64,000 bases of DNA from Leptospirales bacterium (GTDB lineage: Bacteria > Spirochaetota > Leptospiria > Leptospirales > Leptonemataceae). Location: assembly GCA_016788865.1 (NCBI GenBank), contig JAEUSB010000037.1, positions 1 to 64,000 of the forward strand, in the 5' to 3' direction. The notes under the pieces were generated by a model. That model saw only the letters and a list, made by a program, of their open reading frames with translations, was not told the DNA's origin and did no database searches. The translations under genes and the position numbers were made by a program. This document shows positions 29,407-40,894 of this stretch, in pieces; positions within the stretch are counted from its first letter, which is position 1; each line of letters begins with the position of its first letter.

Positions 29407-32400
29407 TCAGCCGCCAGAAGTCTGTGCATCTGCTTTGAGTTGCCCCAGAAGTGCGCGCGCTGCCGCTTCTTCTTTCTCTTTCTGCGAACGCTGAATGTCG
29501 CCATACGTTTCGCGGAAGATCTCAATGGTTCTGTAATGTTTCAGACCGGTTCCAGCAGGAATCAGATGTCCGATAATTACGTTCTCCTTGAGACCAAGGA
29601 GCGCATCTTTCTTACCTTTGATTGCTGCATCGGTCAGAACCTTTGTGGTTTCCTGGAAGGAAGCCGCAGAGATAAACGAATCCGTATTCAGGGACGCACG
29701 AGTAATACCAAGCAGGATTTGACGCGCCGTTGCAGGCACTCCACCTTCTTGAACCACACGTTCGTTCTCCTCGCGGAATGCAAAGCGGTCTACTTGCTGA
29801 TGCCCAACGAAGTTTGTATCACCTGGATCTTCCACTTCGATCTTGCGAAGCATCTGACGCACGATGATCTCGATGTGCTTATCATTGATGTAAACGCCCT
29901 GGAGACGGTATACTTCCTGAACTTCATAAATCAGGAACTCATGCAGTGCATTGATTCCTTTGATTCGAAGAATATCATGCGGATCGAGAGTTCCTTCATC
30001 GAGCTGATCGCCCGCTTTTACATAATCGCCATGGCGGACACGAACGCGCTTGTAAACCGGAATGGTTACTTTTACGCGATCTTGCTCTTCACTATCCGGA
30101 ACGATGTAGATTACTTTCTTCTCTTTTACAACTTCATTGAAGTCTTCAATGCGACCGTCGATCTCTGCAAGAGTAGAAGCATCTTTTGGACGACGTGCTT
30201 CAAAGAGTTCTTCTACACGCGGCAGACCACCGGTAATATCACGAGTCTTTTCGAGGCCGGAAGTGATCTTGAGGAGAATGCTTCCCTGCTCAATCTTCTG
30301 TCCGTCTTTAACGAGCAGCAGTGAATTGAGTGGAACGGTGTATTCTACACCACCAACAACAATCCGAGGAGAGAGGCGTTCGCGCTTGTATTCTGCAATG
30401 CGGAAGTTTCCTTCTTCGTCTTTCTTGAGGTTCTTGCCTTCGACAATATCCTGTAGTTGAACGGTTCCGGTTTGCTCGCAGATAACCACGTCATTGAACG
30501 GGTCAAAGCTGGCCATGGTCTCGTTTTTATCGAGGAGTTGGCCCGCAGTCACAACGATTGCAGCACCGGCTTTAATCGGGATAGTAGTCTGTTCGCCCAG
30601 GATCATGAACTTGCCGTCGCGAATTTCAATTGTTCCCTGGCTATCTGCAGTTACGGATTTCTCTTCACCGGCGTAACCGCTGGCGATAACTTCACCCGGA
30701 ACCACAGCCTGGCCCTTTTCAACGCGCATGTTGATGAGCTTATCTGCGTCCATAATCTGGCTTACGCGCGATGCATTGATGTTACCGCGGTTTACAAACA
30801 CAGTTTGCTTCTGTGGGTTAACTACAGTCTTACCACCAACACCCAGAATCAGTGATTCATAAGGAAGTTTGTAAGTGCTTTCTTTAACCTGAACGTTAGT
30901 CGCAACCCCACCGACGTGGAACGTACGCATTGTCAGCTGTGTTCCAGGTTGGCCAATCGATTGTGCCGCGATAATGCCCGTCGCTTCACCGAGTTCAACC
31001 GGCTTGAGCCGCGCCAAATCCATGCCGTAGCATTTTGTACAAATGCCATAGCGGGTTTCGCAGGTGAGTGCCGAGCGAATGAATACGCTGTCGATACCCA
31101 TGCTGTTGATTTTTGCAGTGGCAGCTTTGTCGATGAGGCTTCCCTTAGGAATTACAACAATCGAAGTAACAGGATCACATACGTCTTCCGCGGTTACGCG
31201 ACCGAACACACGATCCCCCATGGATACGATGGTCTTCTCGCCCTCTTTTACAGCGCGCAGACGAACACCCTGTTCCGTTCCACAATCCACTTCAGTGATG
31301 ATCACATCTTGTGAAATATCAACAAGGCGACGCGTCAGGTAGCCCGCATCGGCCGTTTTCAGAGCCGTATCCGCGAGACCCTTACGAGCACCGTGCGTTG
31401 AAATGAAGAACTCGAGAACCCCGAGACCTTCACGGAAGTTGGAACGGATCGCCAGTTCGATGATCTCGCCAGATGGACGAGCCATAAGTCCGCGCATACC
31501 GGCCAGCTGACGGATCTGCTGCTTGGAACCGCGAGCACCCGACTGCGCCATGATGTAGATTGGATTGAAACCTCTTTGATCTTTTTCCAGTTCTGCGAAC
31601 ATTGACTCAGTAATGAGTTCGTTTGTGCGAGTCCAGATCTCGATCACTTTCTTGTAACGTTCGTCGTTTGTAATAACGCCATTCTTGTGCGCCTTTTGAA
31701 CGTCGGTTACTTCTTTGTTCGCTGTGTTAATGAGATCGAGTTTCTTTGGAGATACACGAATATCAGAAATTGAAATCGATGGGGCAAAGATGGTCGCATA
31801 ATGGAAGCCGAGTTCTTTCACGCGATCGAGCATTGCAACCGCATGCGCAACGCCATGCTTGTCGTACACGTCAGCGATGATCCGGTTTACTTCTTTATCA
31901 GAAACCGGACGGTTTACGTACGGATAGCCTTCTGGCAACGTTGCATTGAACAGCACGCGACCCGGAGTCGTCTGAATCATTTTCTCGCCACGCAGAACTG
32001 AAATCTTGGCGCGCAGGCCAACAGCGTTGACACTGATCGCATACATGATCTCGTCCAGGTCAGAGAAAACTTTTCCTTCGCCCACATCACCTGCAAGCTG
32101 AGAAGTCAGAATGTAGATCCCAAGAACCATATCCTGCGTTGGCGCGCAAACGGGAGCTCCGTTTGCCGGGTTGAGCAGGTTGTGCGGAGAAAGCATGAGC
32201 AGCCACGCTTCCAGTTGCGCCTTAGGCGACAGTGGAACGTGAATTGCCATCTGATCCCCGTCGAAGTCAGCGTTGAACGCATGACATACCAGTGGATGCA
32301 GCTTGATTGCCTTTCCTTCTACAAGAACAGGAAGGAATGCCTGGATGCCCAAACGGTGCAGCGTAGGCGCACGGTTCAGCATTACTGGATGTTCCTTGAT

Positions 32401-33618
32401 TACTTCTTCGAGCGCTTCAAAGACTTCTTTCTCTTCGTTTTCTACTTTCTTCTTGGCCGACTTGATGTTTGGCGCGAGTTCGAGATCTACAAGACGCTTC
32501 ATGATGAAGGGCTTGAAGAGTTCGAGGGCCATTTTCTTTGGCAGACCCATTTGATGGAATTTCAGATCCGGTCCGATTACAATTACTGTCCGTCCGGAAT
32601 AATCCACGCGTTTTCCAAGGAGGTTCTGGCGGAAGCGGCCAGTCTTACCTTTCAGCATATCTGAAAGTGACTTCAGCGGACGGTTCCCTTTTCCTTTTAC
32701 GGAACGCTTGCGGCGGCTGTTGTCAAAGAGCGCGTCCACAGCTTCCTGAAGCATACGCTTTTCGTTACGCACGATGATCTCAGGTGCTTTGAGGGCTAAG
32801 AGACGTTTGAGACGATTGTTTCGATTGATTACACGGCGATACAGGTCGTTCAAGTCAGAGGTAGCAAAACGGCCGCCTTCGAGCTGAACCATTGGACGCA
32901 GTTCCGGTGGAATCACCGGAATTGCTTCGAGCATCATCCACTCAGGACGGTTCCCGGATTCGCGGAGAGCTTCGAGAACTTCCAGACGCTTCAGAAAACG
33001 GCGATCCGTGATCTTGCCTTTTTCCTGGATCTTGGCGCGGATTTCGCGGATCTCAGCGTCAACGTCGATGCGCGCGAGCATTTCTTTGATGGCATCGCCA
33101 CCAATCATTGCTACGAACTTATCGCCGTATTCATCCAGGTACTCATGATATTCTTCTTCGTCGATGAGCTCGCCCTTTTCGCGACCGGAATCTCCGGCGT
33201 CGACAATCACATACTTCTCAAAGTAGAGAATGCTCTTGAGCTGGTTGATTGTAAGATTGAGCAGAAGGCCCATGCGCGATGGAACACTTCTATAATACCA
33301 GATGTGCGCTACTGGAGTTGCCAGTTCTACGTGGCCCATGCGCTCGCGACGAACCTTGCTATGTGTAACTTCCACGCCGCAACGATCGCAGATTACGCCC
33401 TTGTAGCGAATCGACTTGAACTTACCGCAGTAGCATTCCCAGTCCTTCGTAGTTCCAAAGATGCGCTCACAGAAGAGGCCATCGCGCTCTGGACGCAGTG
33501 TCCGATAGTTGATGGTTTCCGGCTTCTTTACTTCACCGTATGACCAATCGCGGATGCGATCGGGTGATGCGAGCTGGATGCGGATTGATTCGAAATCGCT
33601 TATGCTAACACTTGCCAT
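29407..33618 (-). CDS. rpoC: RNA polymerase subunit beta prime
   Basis: About 1403 residues. N-terminal [20 protein letters not shown], zinc-binding [20 protein letters not shown], the catalytic [16 protein letters not shown] with three Asp for magnesium, the trigger loop region near [20 protein letters not shown], and a second zinc site [11 protein letters not shown]. The start ATG at 33618 is chosen for its GGAG at suitable spacing; an in-frame GTG at 33633 also exists. It follows rpoB by 81 bases and ends at a terminator. Confidence 0.98.
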   Translation of the reverse strand: MASVSISDFESIRIQLASPDRIRDWSYGEVKKPETINYRTLRPERDGLFCERIFGTTKDWECYCGKFKSIRYKGVICDRCGVEVTHSKVRRERMGHVELATPVAHIWYYRSVPSRMGLLLNLTINQLKSILYFEKYVIVDAGDSGREKGELIDEEEYHEYLDEYGDKFVAMIGGDAIKEMLARIDVDAEIREIRAKIQEKGKITDRRFLKRLEVLEALRESGNRPEWMMLEAIPVIPPELRPMVQLEGGRFATSDLNDLYRRVINRNNRLKRLLALKAPEIIVRNEKRMLQEAVDALFDNSRRKRSVKGKGNRPLKSLSDMLKGKTGRFRQNLLGKRVDYSGRTVIVIGPDLKFHQMGLPKKMALELFKPFIMKRLVDLELAPNIKSAKKKVENEEKEVFEALEEVIKEHPVMLNRAPTLHRLGIQAFLPVLVEGKAIKLHPLVCHAFNADFDGDQMAIHVPLSPKAQLEAWLLMLSPHNLLNPANGAPVCAPTQDMVLGIYILTSQLAGDVGEGKVFSDLDEIMYAISVNAVGLRAKISVLRGEKMIQTTPGRVLFNATLPEGYPYVNRPVSDKEVNRIIADVYDKHGVAHAVAMLDRVKELGFHYATIFAPSISISDIRVSPKKLDLINTANKEVTDVQKAHKNGVITNDERYKKVIEIWTRTNELITESMFAELEKDQRGFNPIYIMAQSGARGSKQQIRQLAGMRGLMARPSGEIIELAIRSNFREGLGVLEFFISTHGARKGLADTALKTADAGYLTRRLVDISQDVIITEVDCGTEQGVRLRAVKEGEKTIVSMGDRVFGRVTAEDVCDPVTSIVVIPKGSLIDKAATAKINSMGIDSVFIRSALTCETRYGICTKCYGMDLARLKPVELGEATGIIAAQSIGQPGTQLTMRTFHVGGVATNVQVKESTYKLPYESLILGVGGKTVVNPQKQTVFVNRGNINASRVSQIMDADKLINMRVEKGQAVVPGEVIASGYAGEEKSVTADSQGTIEIRDGKFMILGEQTTIPIKAGAAIVVTAGQLLDKNETMASFDPFNDVVICEQTGTVQLQDIVEGKNLKKDEEGNFRIAEYKRERLSPRIVVGGVEYTVPLNSLLLVKDGQKIEQGSILLKITSGLEKTRDITGGLPRVEELFEARRPKDASTLAEIDGRIEDFNEVVKEKKVIYIVPDSEEQDRVKVTIPVYKRVRVRHGDYVKAGDQLDEGTLDPHDILRIKGINALHEFLIYEVQEVYRLQGVYINDKHIEIIVRQMLRKIEVEDPGDTNFVGHQQVDRFAFREENERVVQEGGVPATARQILLGITRASLNTDSFISAASFQETTKVLTDAAIKGKKDALLGLKENVIIGHLIPAGTGLKHYRTIEIFRETYGDIQRSQKEKEEAAARALLGQLKADAQTSGG

Positions 33619-33699
33619 GTACTCTTGCTCCACTTCCTTCCAGGAGCCTTTGACAACGCCTGGAGGTAATTCCTGTTAAACTGCTACATCCAGACCGGA

Positions 33700-36600
33700 C
33701 TATTTTTCAATAGTCTCGATCTTGATCTTGTTCCTGCGACCACCGCGGCCCAGTTCGTCTTCGATTTCAGAAAGCTCAACGCGTTCGTCTTGCTGATTGT
33801 ACAGCGCCACGTCCAGTGCGAGTCCTCTGAGTTCTTGCATGAGAACGTTAAACGATTCTGGGACACCTGCGCGAATACTGTGTACGCCCTTTACGATTGC
33901 TTCGTAAATGCGAGCACGGCCGAGCATATCATCTGACTTCACAGTCAGAAGCTCTTGCAGGGTATGGGATGCGCCATAGGCCTCAAGTGCCCATACTTCC
34001 ATTTCACCAAGACGCTGCCCACCGAACTGAGCTTTTCCACCCAGAGGCTGCTGCGTAACAAGTGAATACGGTCCAGTGGAACGAGCATGGATCTTGTCGT
34101 CCACAAGGTGAGCGAGTTTCAGCATGTAGATGTAACCGCAGAATACTTTGCCTTCGAATGGCAGACCATTGCGACCATCGTAGAGTTGGAACTTGCAGTC
34201 GGCTGGAAGACCCGCATCCTTGAGATGCTTTTCAATGATAGGCTCGTCGCCGCCGTCGAAGACGGGAGTTTCAAACTTGATTCCCAAACGATTTCCGGCA
34301 AAACCAAGCATGGTTTCAAAGATCTGACCAATGTTCATCCGAGAAGGAACACCCAGCGGGTTCAGAACGATGTCTACGATTGTGCCGTCCTGGAGATACG
34401 GCATATCTTCTTCAGGCATGACCTTTGCCACGACACCTTTGTTTCCATGGCGACCGGCCATTTTATCGCCCACTTGAAGCTTGCGCTTCTTGGCGACGAA
34501 TACCTTCACCATTGCTTCAACGCCAGCCGGGAGTTCATCTCCTGCTTCGCGTGAATATTTCTTAATGTCGATTACAACACCCTCAGATCCGTTTGGCATC
34601 CTGAGACTTGTGTCGCGAACTTCGCGCGCCTTCTCACCAAAGATACTGTGGAGGAGTTTGTATTCCGGAGTCAGATCAGATTCACCTTTTGGTGTAACCA
34701 TTCCAACCAGGATGTCACCAGACTTAACTTCCGCGCCCACGCGAATGACCCCATTCTCGTCGAGATCACGGAATGCCTTGTCGCTAAGGTTTGGAATATC
34801 ACGCGTGATGATTTCCTGACCCAGCTTTGTTTCGCGGGCCTGGATTTCATATTCATCAATGTGAATAGAAGTAAATACGTCTTCTTTTACTACGCGCTCA
34901 CTGATGAGAATCGCATCTTCAAAGTTGTATCCTTCCCATGGCATGAATGCAACGAGCACGTTCTTGCCCAGAGCCAGACGACCGTTGTCGATTGAATGAC
35001 CATCAGCCAGGACAGTTCCTTTCTTCTTTAGAAGCCCACCGGGATCGCGATGCTCACCATACACAGCCTGACCGGCCAACAAATCACCGTGCTTTACAGA
35101 AGCACCGTTCTTCACCATTGGATGGAATTCCATCTCGCCCTGTTTCAGCTTGAAAACGACTGGATCCCCTTCACCCTGGAACTCAACCGCATCTGAAGTG
35201 ACCTTTACTTTTCCGTCAGCCGGAGCGTTGAATGTAACGGCTACCGGACGCTGATTAACGCAGGTGCCCTGGTTAGAGCGCTTGAATTTTTTCAACGTGA
35301 ATGTGATGTCTTCCTGCTTCTTGTCAGATGGGCGGACGGTAATTTTGTTAGAGTCTACACGAATTACAGTTCCATCGGTCTTTGCAACCACACAGTTGCG
35401 GGAGTCATACGCGGCTTTCTCTTCAATGCCAGTCCCAACATACGGAGCTTCATCCACGAGAAGTGGCACAGCCTGACGTTGCATGTTTGAACCCATGAGA
35501 GCACGGTTTGCATCATCATGCTCAAGGAACGGAATGAGCGATGTAGAAACGCTCACCACTTGAAGTGGAGCCATGTCCATATATTGAACTTCTTCTGGTC
35601 CAACGAATGGGAAATCCCCGCGCTTACGACAGCTTACGGATTTGGTTTTGAATGCGCCGTCGTCACCAACAGGAGCATTTGCCTGGGCAACGTTGTAACG
35701 CTCTTCAATGTCAGCCGTTAGATACTCAATCTTCTCAGAAACTTTGCCATTAGCAACTTTGCGATACGGAGTCTCAAGGAATCCGTAAGGATTCACGCGG
35801 CAGTAAGAACTCATGGAAACGATCAGACCAATGTTTGGTCCTTCCGGAGTTTCAATCGGACACATGCGACCGTAGTGGCTGTAGTGAATGTCACGAACCT
35901 CAAAGCCTGCGCGTTCCCGCGAAAGACCACCGGGCCCGAGTGCATTCAAGCGACGCTTATGCGTCAGTTCTGCAAGCGGATTGGTTTGATCCATAAACTG
36001 CGAGAGTTGGCTCGAGCCAAAGAACTCGTTGATCACTGCCATGATTGGCTTAATGGAAATCAGTGCCTGTGGAGTGATGACGTCAATATCCTGGACTGTC
36101 ATGCGCTCTTTTACAACACGCTCCATCCGGCTAAAGCCGACTTTGAGCTGATTCATCAGAAGCTCACCGACTGAACGCACGCGACGATTTCCAAGGTGAT
36201 CAATGTCGTCAAAATGATACTCGGGAACCTCATTGATGAGATTCACAAAGTAGCGCATGGTCTCGATGATGTCTTCCGGTCTGAGCGCGCGCGTATCTAC
36301 GCCGTTAAACTCTTTTGGGTTGTGATACGCGAACTTGTTATTGATCTTATAGCGACCAACACCACCCAGATCGTAGCTCTTCTCAGAGAAGAACAAGCGA
36401 TTGAGGTCAGCCTTTGCGTTTTCCGGATTGAACGGTTCGCCGGGACGCATCAGAGAATGGAATTTCTGCAACGCTGCTTCTTGCGTTTCCGTTCCTTCTT
36501 TCTCAAGGCAGTTGATGATGATTACATCGTCTTTGCCGGTTGGGAAAACCAGGAGCTTCAGCTCCTTGATCTTCATTTCTTTGATAATGTCAAGGTTGTC

Positions 36601-37371
36601 TTCGTTGATTTTCTCACCGGCGTACATGATGATCTCATCACTTTCCGGATTGAGAACACGTGCTGCAAGCCTGCGGCCGATGATCTTCTTCAGATCCTTG
36701 CCTGCCAGTGAGGCAAGTTTCAACGATTCCACTTTATAGAAGAGTTTGAGAACTTCCTCTTCGCTACCATAGCCCATTGCCTTGAGGAGCAGGGTCGCCG
36801 GGAATTTCTTCTTACGATCAATCCGAGCAACCATGATACCTTTGGTATCGAGTTCCAGCTCGAGCCAGCTTCCACGGTATGGAATTACGCGGGCAGAGTA
36901 GACGCGCTTTTCAGCGTCATAGAAAAAGAAAATACCGGGACTTCTGTGAAGCTGAGACACAACAACGCGCTCTGCGCCATTGATTACGAAGGTGCCCTGC
37001 TCTGTCATAACGGGCAGATCACCCATGTACACGGATTGCTCACGGACTTCTCCGGTGAGCTTGTTGATCAAACGAATGATTGCTTTAAGTGGAACAGCGT
37101 ATGTGGTACCGCGATTCTTGCATTCTTCTTCATCCCAGCGCGGATCTCCGAGCGAGTAAGAAACGTATTCGAGAACCATGTCTTCGTTTGGACTTTCAAT
37201 TGGGAAAGTCTCAGAGAAGACCGCCTGAAGGCCTTGCATGGCCCGGCTGGTGTCACCTGCAGCATGCTGCAAGAACCAGTCGTACGACTTAAATTGAATC
37301 TCAATGAGATCCGGAATTTGATCGTAATCAGTAATGTTGCCGAGGCGTACGTATTTATGCAGTTGGGACAC
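33700..37371 (-). CDS. rpoB: RNA polymerase subunit beta with spirochaete-type Asn in the rifampicin pocket
   Basis: 1223 residues, complete. The rifampicin cluster I reads [20 protein letters not shown] then [19 protein letters not shown]. The residue matching E. coli Ser531 is Asn476 here (codon 35944-35946), as known for naturally rifampicin-resistant spirochaetes. Other conserved blocks include [20 protein letters not shown] and [14 protein letters not shown]. The start is a GTG at 37371 with AGGAG upstream. A likely attenuator lies between it and rplL. Confidence 0.98.
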   Translation of the reverse strand: MSQLHKYVRLGNITDYDQIPDLIEIQFKSYDWFLQHAAGDTSRAMQGLQAVFSETFPIESPNEDMVLEYVSYSLGDPRWDEEECKNRGTTYAVPLKAIIRLINKLTGEVREQSVYMGDLPVMTEQGTFVINGAERVVVSQLHRSPGIFFFYDAEKRVYSARVIPYRGSWLELELDTKGIMVARIDRKKKFPATLLLKAMGYGSEEEVLKLFYKVESLKLASLAGKDLKKIIGRRLAARVLNPESDEIIMYAGEKINEDNLDIIKEMKIKELKLLVFPTGKDDVIIINCLEKEGTETQEAALQKFHSLMRPGEPFNPENAKADLNRLFFSEKSYDLGGVGRYKINNKFAYHNPKEFNGVDTRALRPEDIIETMRYFVNLINEVPEYHFDDIDHLGNRRVRSVGELLMNQLKVGFSRMERVVKERMTVQDIDVITPQALISIKPIMAVINEFFGSSQLSQFMDQTNPLAELTHKRRLNALGPGGLSRERAGFEVRDIHYSHYGRMCPIETPEGPNIGLIVSMSSYCRVNPYGFLETPYRKVANGKVSEKIEYLTADIEERYNVAQANAPVGDDGAFKTKSVSCRKRGDFPFVGPEEVQYMDMAPLQVVSVSTSLIPFLEHDDANRALMGSNMQRQAVPLLVDEAPYVGTGIEEKAAYDSRNCVVAKTDGTVIRVDSNKITVRPSDKKQEDITFTLKKFKRSNQGTCVNQRPVAVTFNAPADGKVKVTSDAVEFQGEGDPVVFKLKQGEMEFHPMVKNGASVKHGDLLAGQAVYGEHRDPGGLLKKKGTVLADGHSIDNGRLALGKNVLVAFMPWEGYNFEDAILISERVVKEDVFTSIHIDEYEIQARETKLGQEIITRDIPNLSDKAFRDLDENGVIRVGAEVKSGDILVGMVTPKGESDLTPEYKLLHSIFGEKAREVRDTSLRMPNGSEGVVIDIKKYSREAGDELPAGVEAMVKVFVAKKRKLQVGDKMAGRHGNKGVVAKVMPEEDMPYLQDGTIVDIVLNPLGVPSRMNIGQIFETMLGFAGNRLGIKFETPVFDGGDEPIIEKHLKDAGLPADCKFQLYDGRNGLPFEGKVFCGYIYMLKLAHLVDDKIHARSTGPYSLVTQQPLGGKAQFGGQRLGEMEVWALEAYGASHTLQELLTVKSDDMLGRARIYEAIVKGVHSIRAGVPESFNVLMQELRGLALDVALYNQQDERVELSEIEDELGRGGRRNKIKIETIEK

Positions 37372-37408
37372 GGGATGCTCCTATCCAGGAATTAAACAAA
37401 AGCGCATG

Positions 37409-37447
37409 AAAAAGGAAACAGGGCGGACCTCATACGAGGCCGCCCTT
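37409..37447 (-). terminator. probable attenuator between rplL and rpoB
   Basis: AGGGCGG-x-CCTC / GAGG-x-CGCCCT forms an 11-pair hairpin with one mismatch and a 4-base loop (37420-37446). On the minus strand it is followed by GTTTCCTTTTT. Because rpoB has no obvious promoter after it, partial read-through is likely, like the rplL-rpoB attenuator of E. coli, keeping polymerase output below ribosome output. Confidence 0.7.
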
Positions 37448-37486
37448 TTTGTTTTGCCGACTTGGTGAAAGGACGGCGACGTACGA

Positions 37487-37873
37487 TTAGCCCGCTTTGA
37501 GCTCGATCGATGCGCCAACTGCTTCCAGTTTCTTTTTGAGATCTTCTGCGCCAGCTTTGTTCAGGCCTTCTTTGACAACTGAACCAGCTTTCTCTACCAG
37601 GTCTTTGGCTTCTTTGAGGCCAAGACCGGTCACTTCGCGAACGACCTTGATCACATCGATCTTCTTGTCACCATGTGCTTTCAGAACAACGTTGAACGTT
37701 GCATCTTCAGCATCCCCGCCACCAGCAGCGGCTCCACCGGCTGCTGGACCTGCAGCAACAGCAACAGGGGCAGCGGTCGAGATTCCGAACTTCTCTTCCA
37801 TCTTCTTTACAAGCTCAGAAGCTTCAATAAGCGAGAGCTTCCCGATTGAATCGAGCAGTGCATCCACAGACAT
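37487..37873 (-). CDS. rplL: 50S ribosomal protein L7/L12
   Basis: 128 residues: N-terminal dimerisation helices ([20 protein letters not shown]), a hinge rich in Ala, Gly and Pro ([20 protein letters not shown]), and the C-terminal factor-binding domain ([35 protein letters not shown]). It forms the stalk that recruits translation GTPases. Follows rplJ by 40 bases. Confidence 0.98.
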   Translation of the reverse strand: MSVDALLDSIGKLSLIEASELVKKMEEKFGISTAAPVAVAAGPAAGGAAAGGGDAEDATFNVVLKAHGDKKIDVIKVVREVTGLGLKEAKDLVEKAGSVVKEGLNKAGAEDLKKKLEAVGASIELKAG

Positions 37874-37913
37874 AAACTTTTCTCCTAATCCTCAGTTCTA
37901 AAAAACTAATTCG

Positions 37914-38453
37914 TTAACCGTTCTTCTCGCCGACAGCTTTGATCCCGCGAGCAAGCCCTGCGATGATCTCTTTCATGCCGATAGCGATTTTGGTTGCAGG
38001 CGTATTGAGCCCACGACCAATAATTGTAAGCAGTTGCTCGCGCGATGGCAGATTTGCAATCGCCTGAACTTCTGACTTATCCAGGCATTTGCCATCCATG
38101 CAGCCTGTTATGATTGATACCTTGTTGATCTTCTTTGAAAAATCGAGAATTGCCTTGGAAGCAGCAGAGAAATCTCCACCTACAAACGTAACGGCAACTG
38201 GTCCAACGAGCTGATCGCCAATCTTTTCAGCGGCGTCTTTATGAACCGGTGATTCTTTCAGTGCGAGGCGAAAAAGGTTGTTCTTGATAACCTTAACGCG
38301 ACCTTGCTTTTCACGAACTACGGTACGCAGCTCACCCATCTCGACTACATTGAGTCCGGAGTAGGTTGTTGCGACGAAATCCTTATGCTTGCTGAGGATC
38401 TCTTTGAGCTCGGCTACGCTCGCTTTGTTTGCTGGACTTGCTACTGCTGGCAT
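37914..38453 (-). CDS. rplJ: 50S ribosomal protein L10
   Basis: 179 residues: an rRNA-binding N-terminal domain (AELKEILSKHKDFVATTYSG, VKVIKNNLFRLALKE) and C-terminal helix for L7/L12 dimers. L10 with L7/L12 represses its own mRNA in E. coli. The N-terminus carries the extension PAVASPANKASV before the conserved part. Twenty-eight bases after rplA. Confidence 0.97.
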   Translation of the reverse strand: MPAVASPANKASVAELKEILSKHKDFVATTYSGLNVVEMGELRTVVREKQGRVKVIKNNLFRLALKESPVHKDAAEKIGDQLVGPVAVTFVGGDFSAASKAILDFSKKINKVSIITGCMDGKCLDKSEVQAIANLPSREQLLTIIGRGLNTPATKIAIGMKEIIAGLARGIKAVGEKNG

Positions 38454-38481
38454 GACTTTTCCTTATGATTCCTACGACTCA

Positions 38482-39165
38482 TTACACCATGGAGCGGATA
38501 TTTACCCGCGCCGCTGGACCCATCGTTGGTGAAATATAGAAACTTCTTACATACTCGCCTTTTGCGTCAGACGGACGATCACGTGTGATAGCCGTAAACA
38601 CAGCGCGCAGGTTTTCTTCAATGTGGTTTGCAGGGAACGATACGCGACCAATGCGAAGATGAACGACTCCGGTCTTGTCCGGACGATATTCCATCTGACC
38701 TGACTTCAGGTTCTTAACCGCAGCGCCCACTTCCGTTGTTACGGTCCCGGCCTTTGGCTTTGGCATGAGTCCTTTGCGACCCAGGACCGCACCGAGCTTA
38801 CCTACATCCTTCATAAGATCTGGAGTTGCGACGCAAACGTCGAAATCGGTCCAGTTTTCTTTGAGGATCTTTTCAACGAGCTCAACACCGCCGACGTATT
38901 CTGCACCGGCAGCTTTAGCTTCCGCCTGCTTGTCTTCTTTTGCAAACACAAGCACGCGAACATCTTTACCCGATCCATGCGGAAGACGGACAATACCGCG
39001 AACGTTTTGAAGTGACTTATAACCGATCTTGATGGAAGCTTCAACGGTTCCGTCAAATTTAGATGTGCTGAGTTCTTTTACGAGAGCTGCAGCTTCTGCT
39101 GGCTCATACGATTTGGTCGGATCGACCTTTTCGACAACTGCTCTATACTTTTTGCCGTGGCTCAT
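38482..39165 (-). CDS. rplA: 50S ribosomal protein L1
   Basis: 227 residues: MSHGKKYRAVVEKVDPTKSY, then FDGTVEASIKIGYKSLQNVR, LPHGSGKDVRVLVFAKEDKQ and GRKGLMPKPKAGTVT. L1 forms the mobile stalk at the E site and, in many bacteria, represses the rplK-rplA mRNA. One base after rplK. Confidence 0.98.
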   Translation of the reverse strand: MSHGKKYRAVVEKVDPTKSYEPAEAAALVKELSTSKFDGTVEASIKIGYKSLQNVRGIVRLPHGSGKDVRVLVFAKEDKQAEAKAAGAEYVGGVELVEKILKENWTDFDVCVATPDLMKDVGKLGAVLGRKGLMPKPKAGTVTTEVGAAVKNLKSGQMEYRPDKTGVVHLRIGRVSFPANHIEENLRAVFTAITRDRPSDAKGEYVRSFYISPTMGPAARVNIRSMV

Positions 39166-39166
39166 C

Positions 39167-39595
39167 TCAACCCTCCACCAGAACGCCCATAGATTTGCAC
39201 GTTCCTGCCAGAATTTTCACAGCAGCGTCCATGTCATGGCAATTCAGGTCCTTCATCTTCAGCTGGGCGATCTTTTCAAGGGTGGCACGCGATACCGAGC
39301 CCACTTTGGTCTTGTTCGGAGTTGGTGAACCCGACTCGATTCCCATCTCTTTCTTGATCAGGAGTGCTGCCGGAGGCGATTTTGTAATAAATGTAAAGCT
39401 ACGGTCGGAATACACTGTGATCACGACGGGGATCTTGATCCCAACCTGATTCTTGGTGCGTTCGTTGAACTGCTTGCAGAACTCCATAATGTTCAAGCCA
39501 TGCTGACCGAGAGCCGGACCAACTGGAGGCGCTGGAGTCGCTTTTCCCGCTTCTACTTGAAGCTTAACCTGAGTGATAATCTTCTTGGCTGCCAT
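39167..39595 (-). CDS. rplK: 50S ribosomal protein L11
   Basis: 142 residues: [39 protein letters not shown] and the RNA-binding C-terminal domain ending [17 protein letters not shown]11 forms the GTPase-associated centre and is needed for RelA activation and thiopeptide binding. Twenty-six bases after nusG. Confidence 0.98.
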   Translation of the reverse strand: MAAKKIITQVKLQVEAGKATPAPPVGPALGQHGLNIMEFCKQFNERTKNQVGIKIPVVITVYSDRSFTFITKSPPAALLIKKEMGIESGSPTPNKTKVGSVSRATLEKIAQLKMKDLNCHDMDAAVKILAGTCKSMGVLVEG

Positions 39596-39621
39596 CTAAA
39601 TCCTCTATATATATAATGCAA

Positions 39622-40158
39622 CTATCTGACGTTGGTTGCCACTTGCAGGTAATCCAGCTCAACCGGAGTAGCCTGACCAAAAATCTCAACCTTCACGCGC
39701 AAGCGACCTTTGTCCGGCATAATCTCGTCCACCACTCCATTGAAGTTGGCAAACGGACCATCCACGATCTTCACAGTCTCGCCGACCGAGAAGAGCATCC
39801 GTGCGCGCGGTTGCTCTTCTTCCACAGCCCCCTCTGTCGTCATGAGGTTCTTGACCTCGTCTGCGGTTAGCGGCTGCGGATCCGGAGATCCTACAAAGCC
39901 AGCAACCGAAGGAAGCTTGCGAATTGCGTATTGCAGATCATCTGTCATCTCAAGCTCTGCAAGCAGATAGCCTGGCATGAACTTCTTCTCTACAACGCGC
40001 TTCTTGCCGCCTTTCATCTCGGCAACTTTGATGGTAGGGATGTTCACCTGCCCTACCTTTCCTGCCATGTTCTTTGCTAGAACGAGCTTCTCAAGGTTGG
40101 TTTTAACCTTGTTCTCATGACCGGAATAAGTTCGTATTACGTACCACTGCAGCATCAT
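39622..40158 (-). CDS. nusG: transcription antitermination factor NusG
   Basis: 178 residues with the NGN domain (QWYVIRTYSGHENKVKTNLE, FMPGYLLAELEMTDDLQYAI) and a C-terminal KOW domain (GETVKIVDGPFANFNGVVDE). NusG couples RNA polymerase to the ribosome or Rho. Translation could begin at either of the first two Met. Overlaps the secE stop by 4 bases. Confidence 0.98.
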   Translation of the reverse strand: MMLQWYVIRTYSGHENKVKTNLEKLVLAKNMAGKVGQVNIPTIKVAEMKGGKKRVVEKKFMPGYLLAELEMTDDLQYAIRKLPSVAGFVGSPDPQPLTADEVKNLMTTEGAVEEEQPRARMLFSVGETVKIVDGPFANFNGVVDEIMPDKGRLRVKVEIFGQATPVELDYLQVATNVR

Positions 40159-40340
40159 CTGCTACCCAATCGAACCAGTGTGTCAAAAAGGACAGAGAAG
40201 AGACGATCAATTCCAAACAAGAACAATGAGATCAGAATAACCGCCGACAATACAACCAGGGTTGAATTGACGACCTCTTCCTTTGAAGGCCAGACAACCT
40301 TGCGTAACTCTTCACGACTCTCTTTAAGAAACTTAACCAT
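40155..40340 (-). CDS. secE: Sec translocon subunit SecE (single-helix form)
   Basis: From ATG 40340 the product is 61 residues: the amphipathic motif FLKESREELRKVVWPSKEEV followed by one membrane helix. This is the minimal SecE. The frame runs upstream to 40388 but that part is inside tRNA-Trp. SecE clamps SecY in the membrane. It lies 21 bases after tRNA-Trp, so it is very likely cotranscribed with the two tRNA genes. No rpmG (L33) gene is present between them, unlike in many bacteria. Confidence 0.96.
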   Translation of the reverse strand: MVKFLKESREELRKVVWPSKEEVVNSTLVVLSAVILISLFLFGIDRLFSVLFDTLVRLGSR

Positions 40341-40361
40341 AAATATAAATCCCTGAATCTC

Positions 40362-40433
40362 CAGGCCGGGAGAGAATCGAACTCTCATCTAGGGTTTTGG
40401 AGACCCCTATTCTAGCCGTTGAACTACCAGCCT
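40362..40433 (-). tRNA. tRNA-Trp (anticodon CCA)
   Basis: The minus strand gives an acceptor AGGCTGG/CCGGCCT, anticodon stem GGGGT/ACCCT with loop CTCCAAA (anticodon CCA), and T arm GAGAG/CTCTC around TTCGATT. The discriminator is G. No CCA is encoded. Confidence 0.96.
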
Positions 40434-40437
40434 TCTG

Positions 40438-40510
40438 AGCCCTCTACCAGGCTTGAACTGGTGGCCTCATCCTTACCATGGATGCGCTCTACCAACTGAG
40501 CTAAGAGGGC
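40438..40510 (-). tRNA. tRNA-Thr (anticodon GGT)
   Basis: Acceptor GCCCTCT/AGAGGGC, D arm GCTCAGTTGGTAGAGC, anticodon stem CATCC/GGATG with loop ATGGTAA (anticodon GGT), and T arm with GGTTCAAGCC-type loop. It is the first gene of the operon, about 45 bases from a good promoter and 4 bases before tRNA-Trp. Confidence 0.96.
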
Positions 40511-40554
40511 ACGCCCTTCAAAACGGCTTTTACACCATGCCAAAAGGAAAGTCC

Positions 40555-40583
40555 ATAAAATTTAAGCCGGGGATAATTGTCAA
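40555..40583 (-). promoter_or_regulatory. sigma-70-type promoter of the tRNA-secE-nusG-rpl-rpo operon
   Basis: Minus strand: perfect TTGACA (40583-40578), 17-base spacer, TTTTAT (40560-40555), which matches TATAAT at four positions. The predicted transcript start lies about 35-40 bases before tRNA-Thr. This is the best promoter I see in the window. Confidence 0.8.
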
Positions 40584-40653
40584 GGGGAATGGAAATTGCT
40601 TAGCAATCCAGCTCCAGACTGAATGCCCCCGGGCCTCAAAAGCGCCCAGGCAC

Positions 40654-40705
40654 GCGTCGCCCACCCCCCTGTGGGTGGTTCTTCGAGGTGGCGGGGCAAA
40701 GGATT
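40654..40705 (+). repeat. dispersed GC-rich hairpin repeat, copy C
   Basis: CCACCC (40661-40666), 6-base loop, GGGTGG (40673-40678) in the core GTGGGTGGT, then a distal arm GGTGGCGGGG (40687-40696), CAAAGG (40697-40702) and ATTTG. As in copy B the 5' arm (CGCCCACC) can pair near or far. It points toward the adenylate cyclase gene, whose start is 193 bases after CAAAGG. The stretch 40706-40894 holds no gene I can support. Confidence 0.75.
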
Positions 40706-40894
40706 TGGGCAAAATGAACGCCCGCGCCCCGGCCCAGAGGCTGCCCTTAGCATAGGCGAGCTAGAAGTCAAGGGCAACCTGTCCCAGGCAAACGTTACAG
40801 TACTCTGGGAAATACTGGGCAGAGGTCGCGCTGGCCAGGGACACCGTCGCAGAAATCGTTTACGCGGTGGATGCGGCGCAGGCCATGATCGCTC

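Noticed and set aside
29440..30324. A 294-residue open frame opposite rpoC
   Set aside because: Antisense to a conserved gene and without homology; a by-product of codon use.
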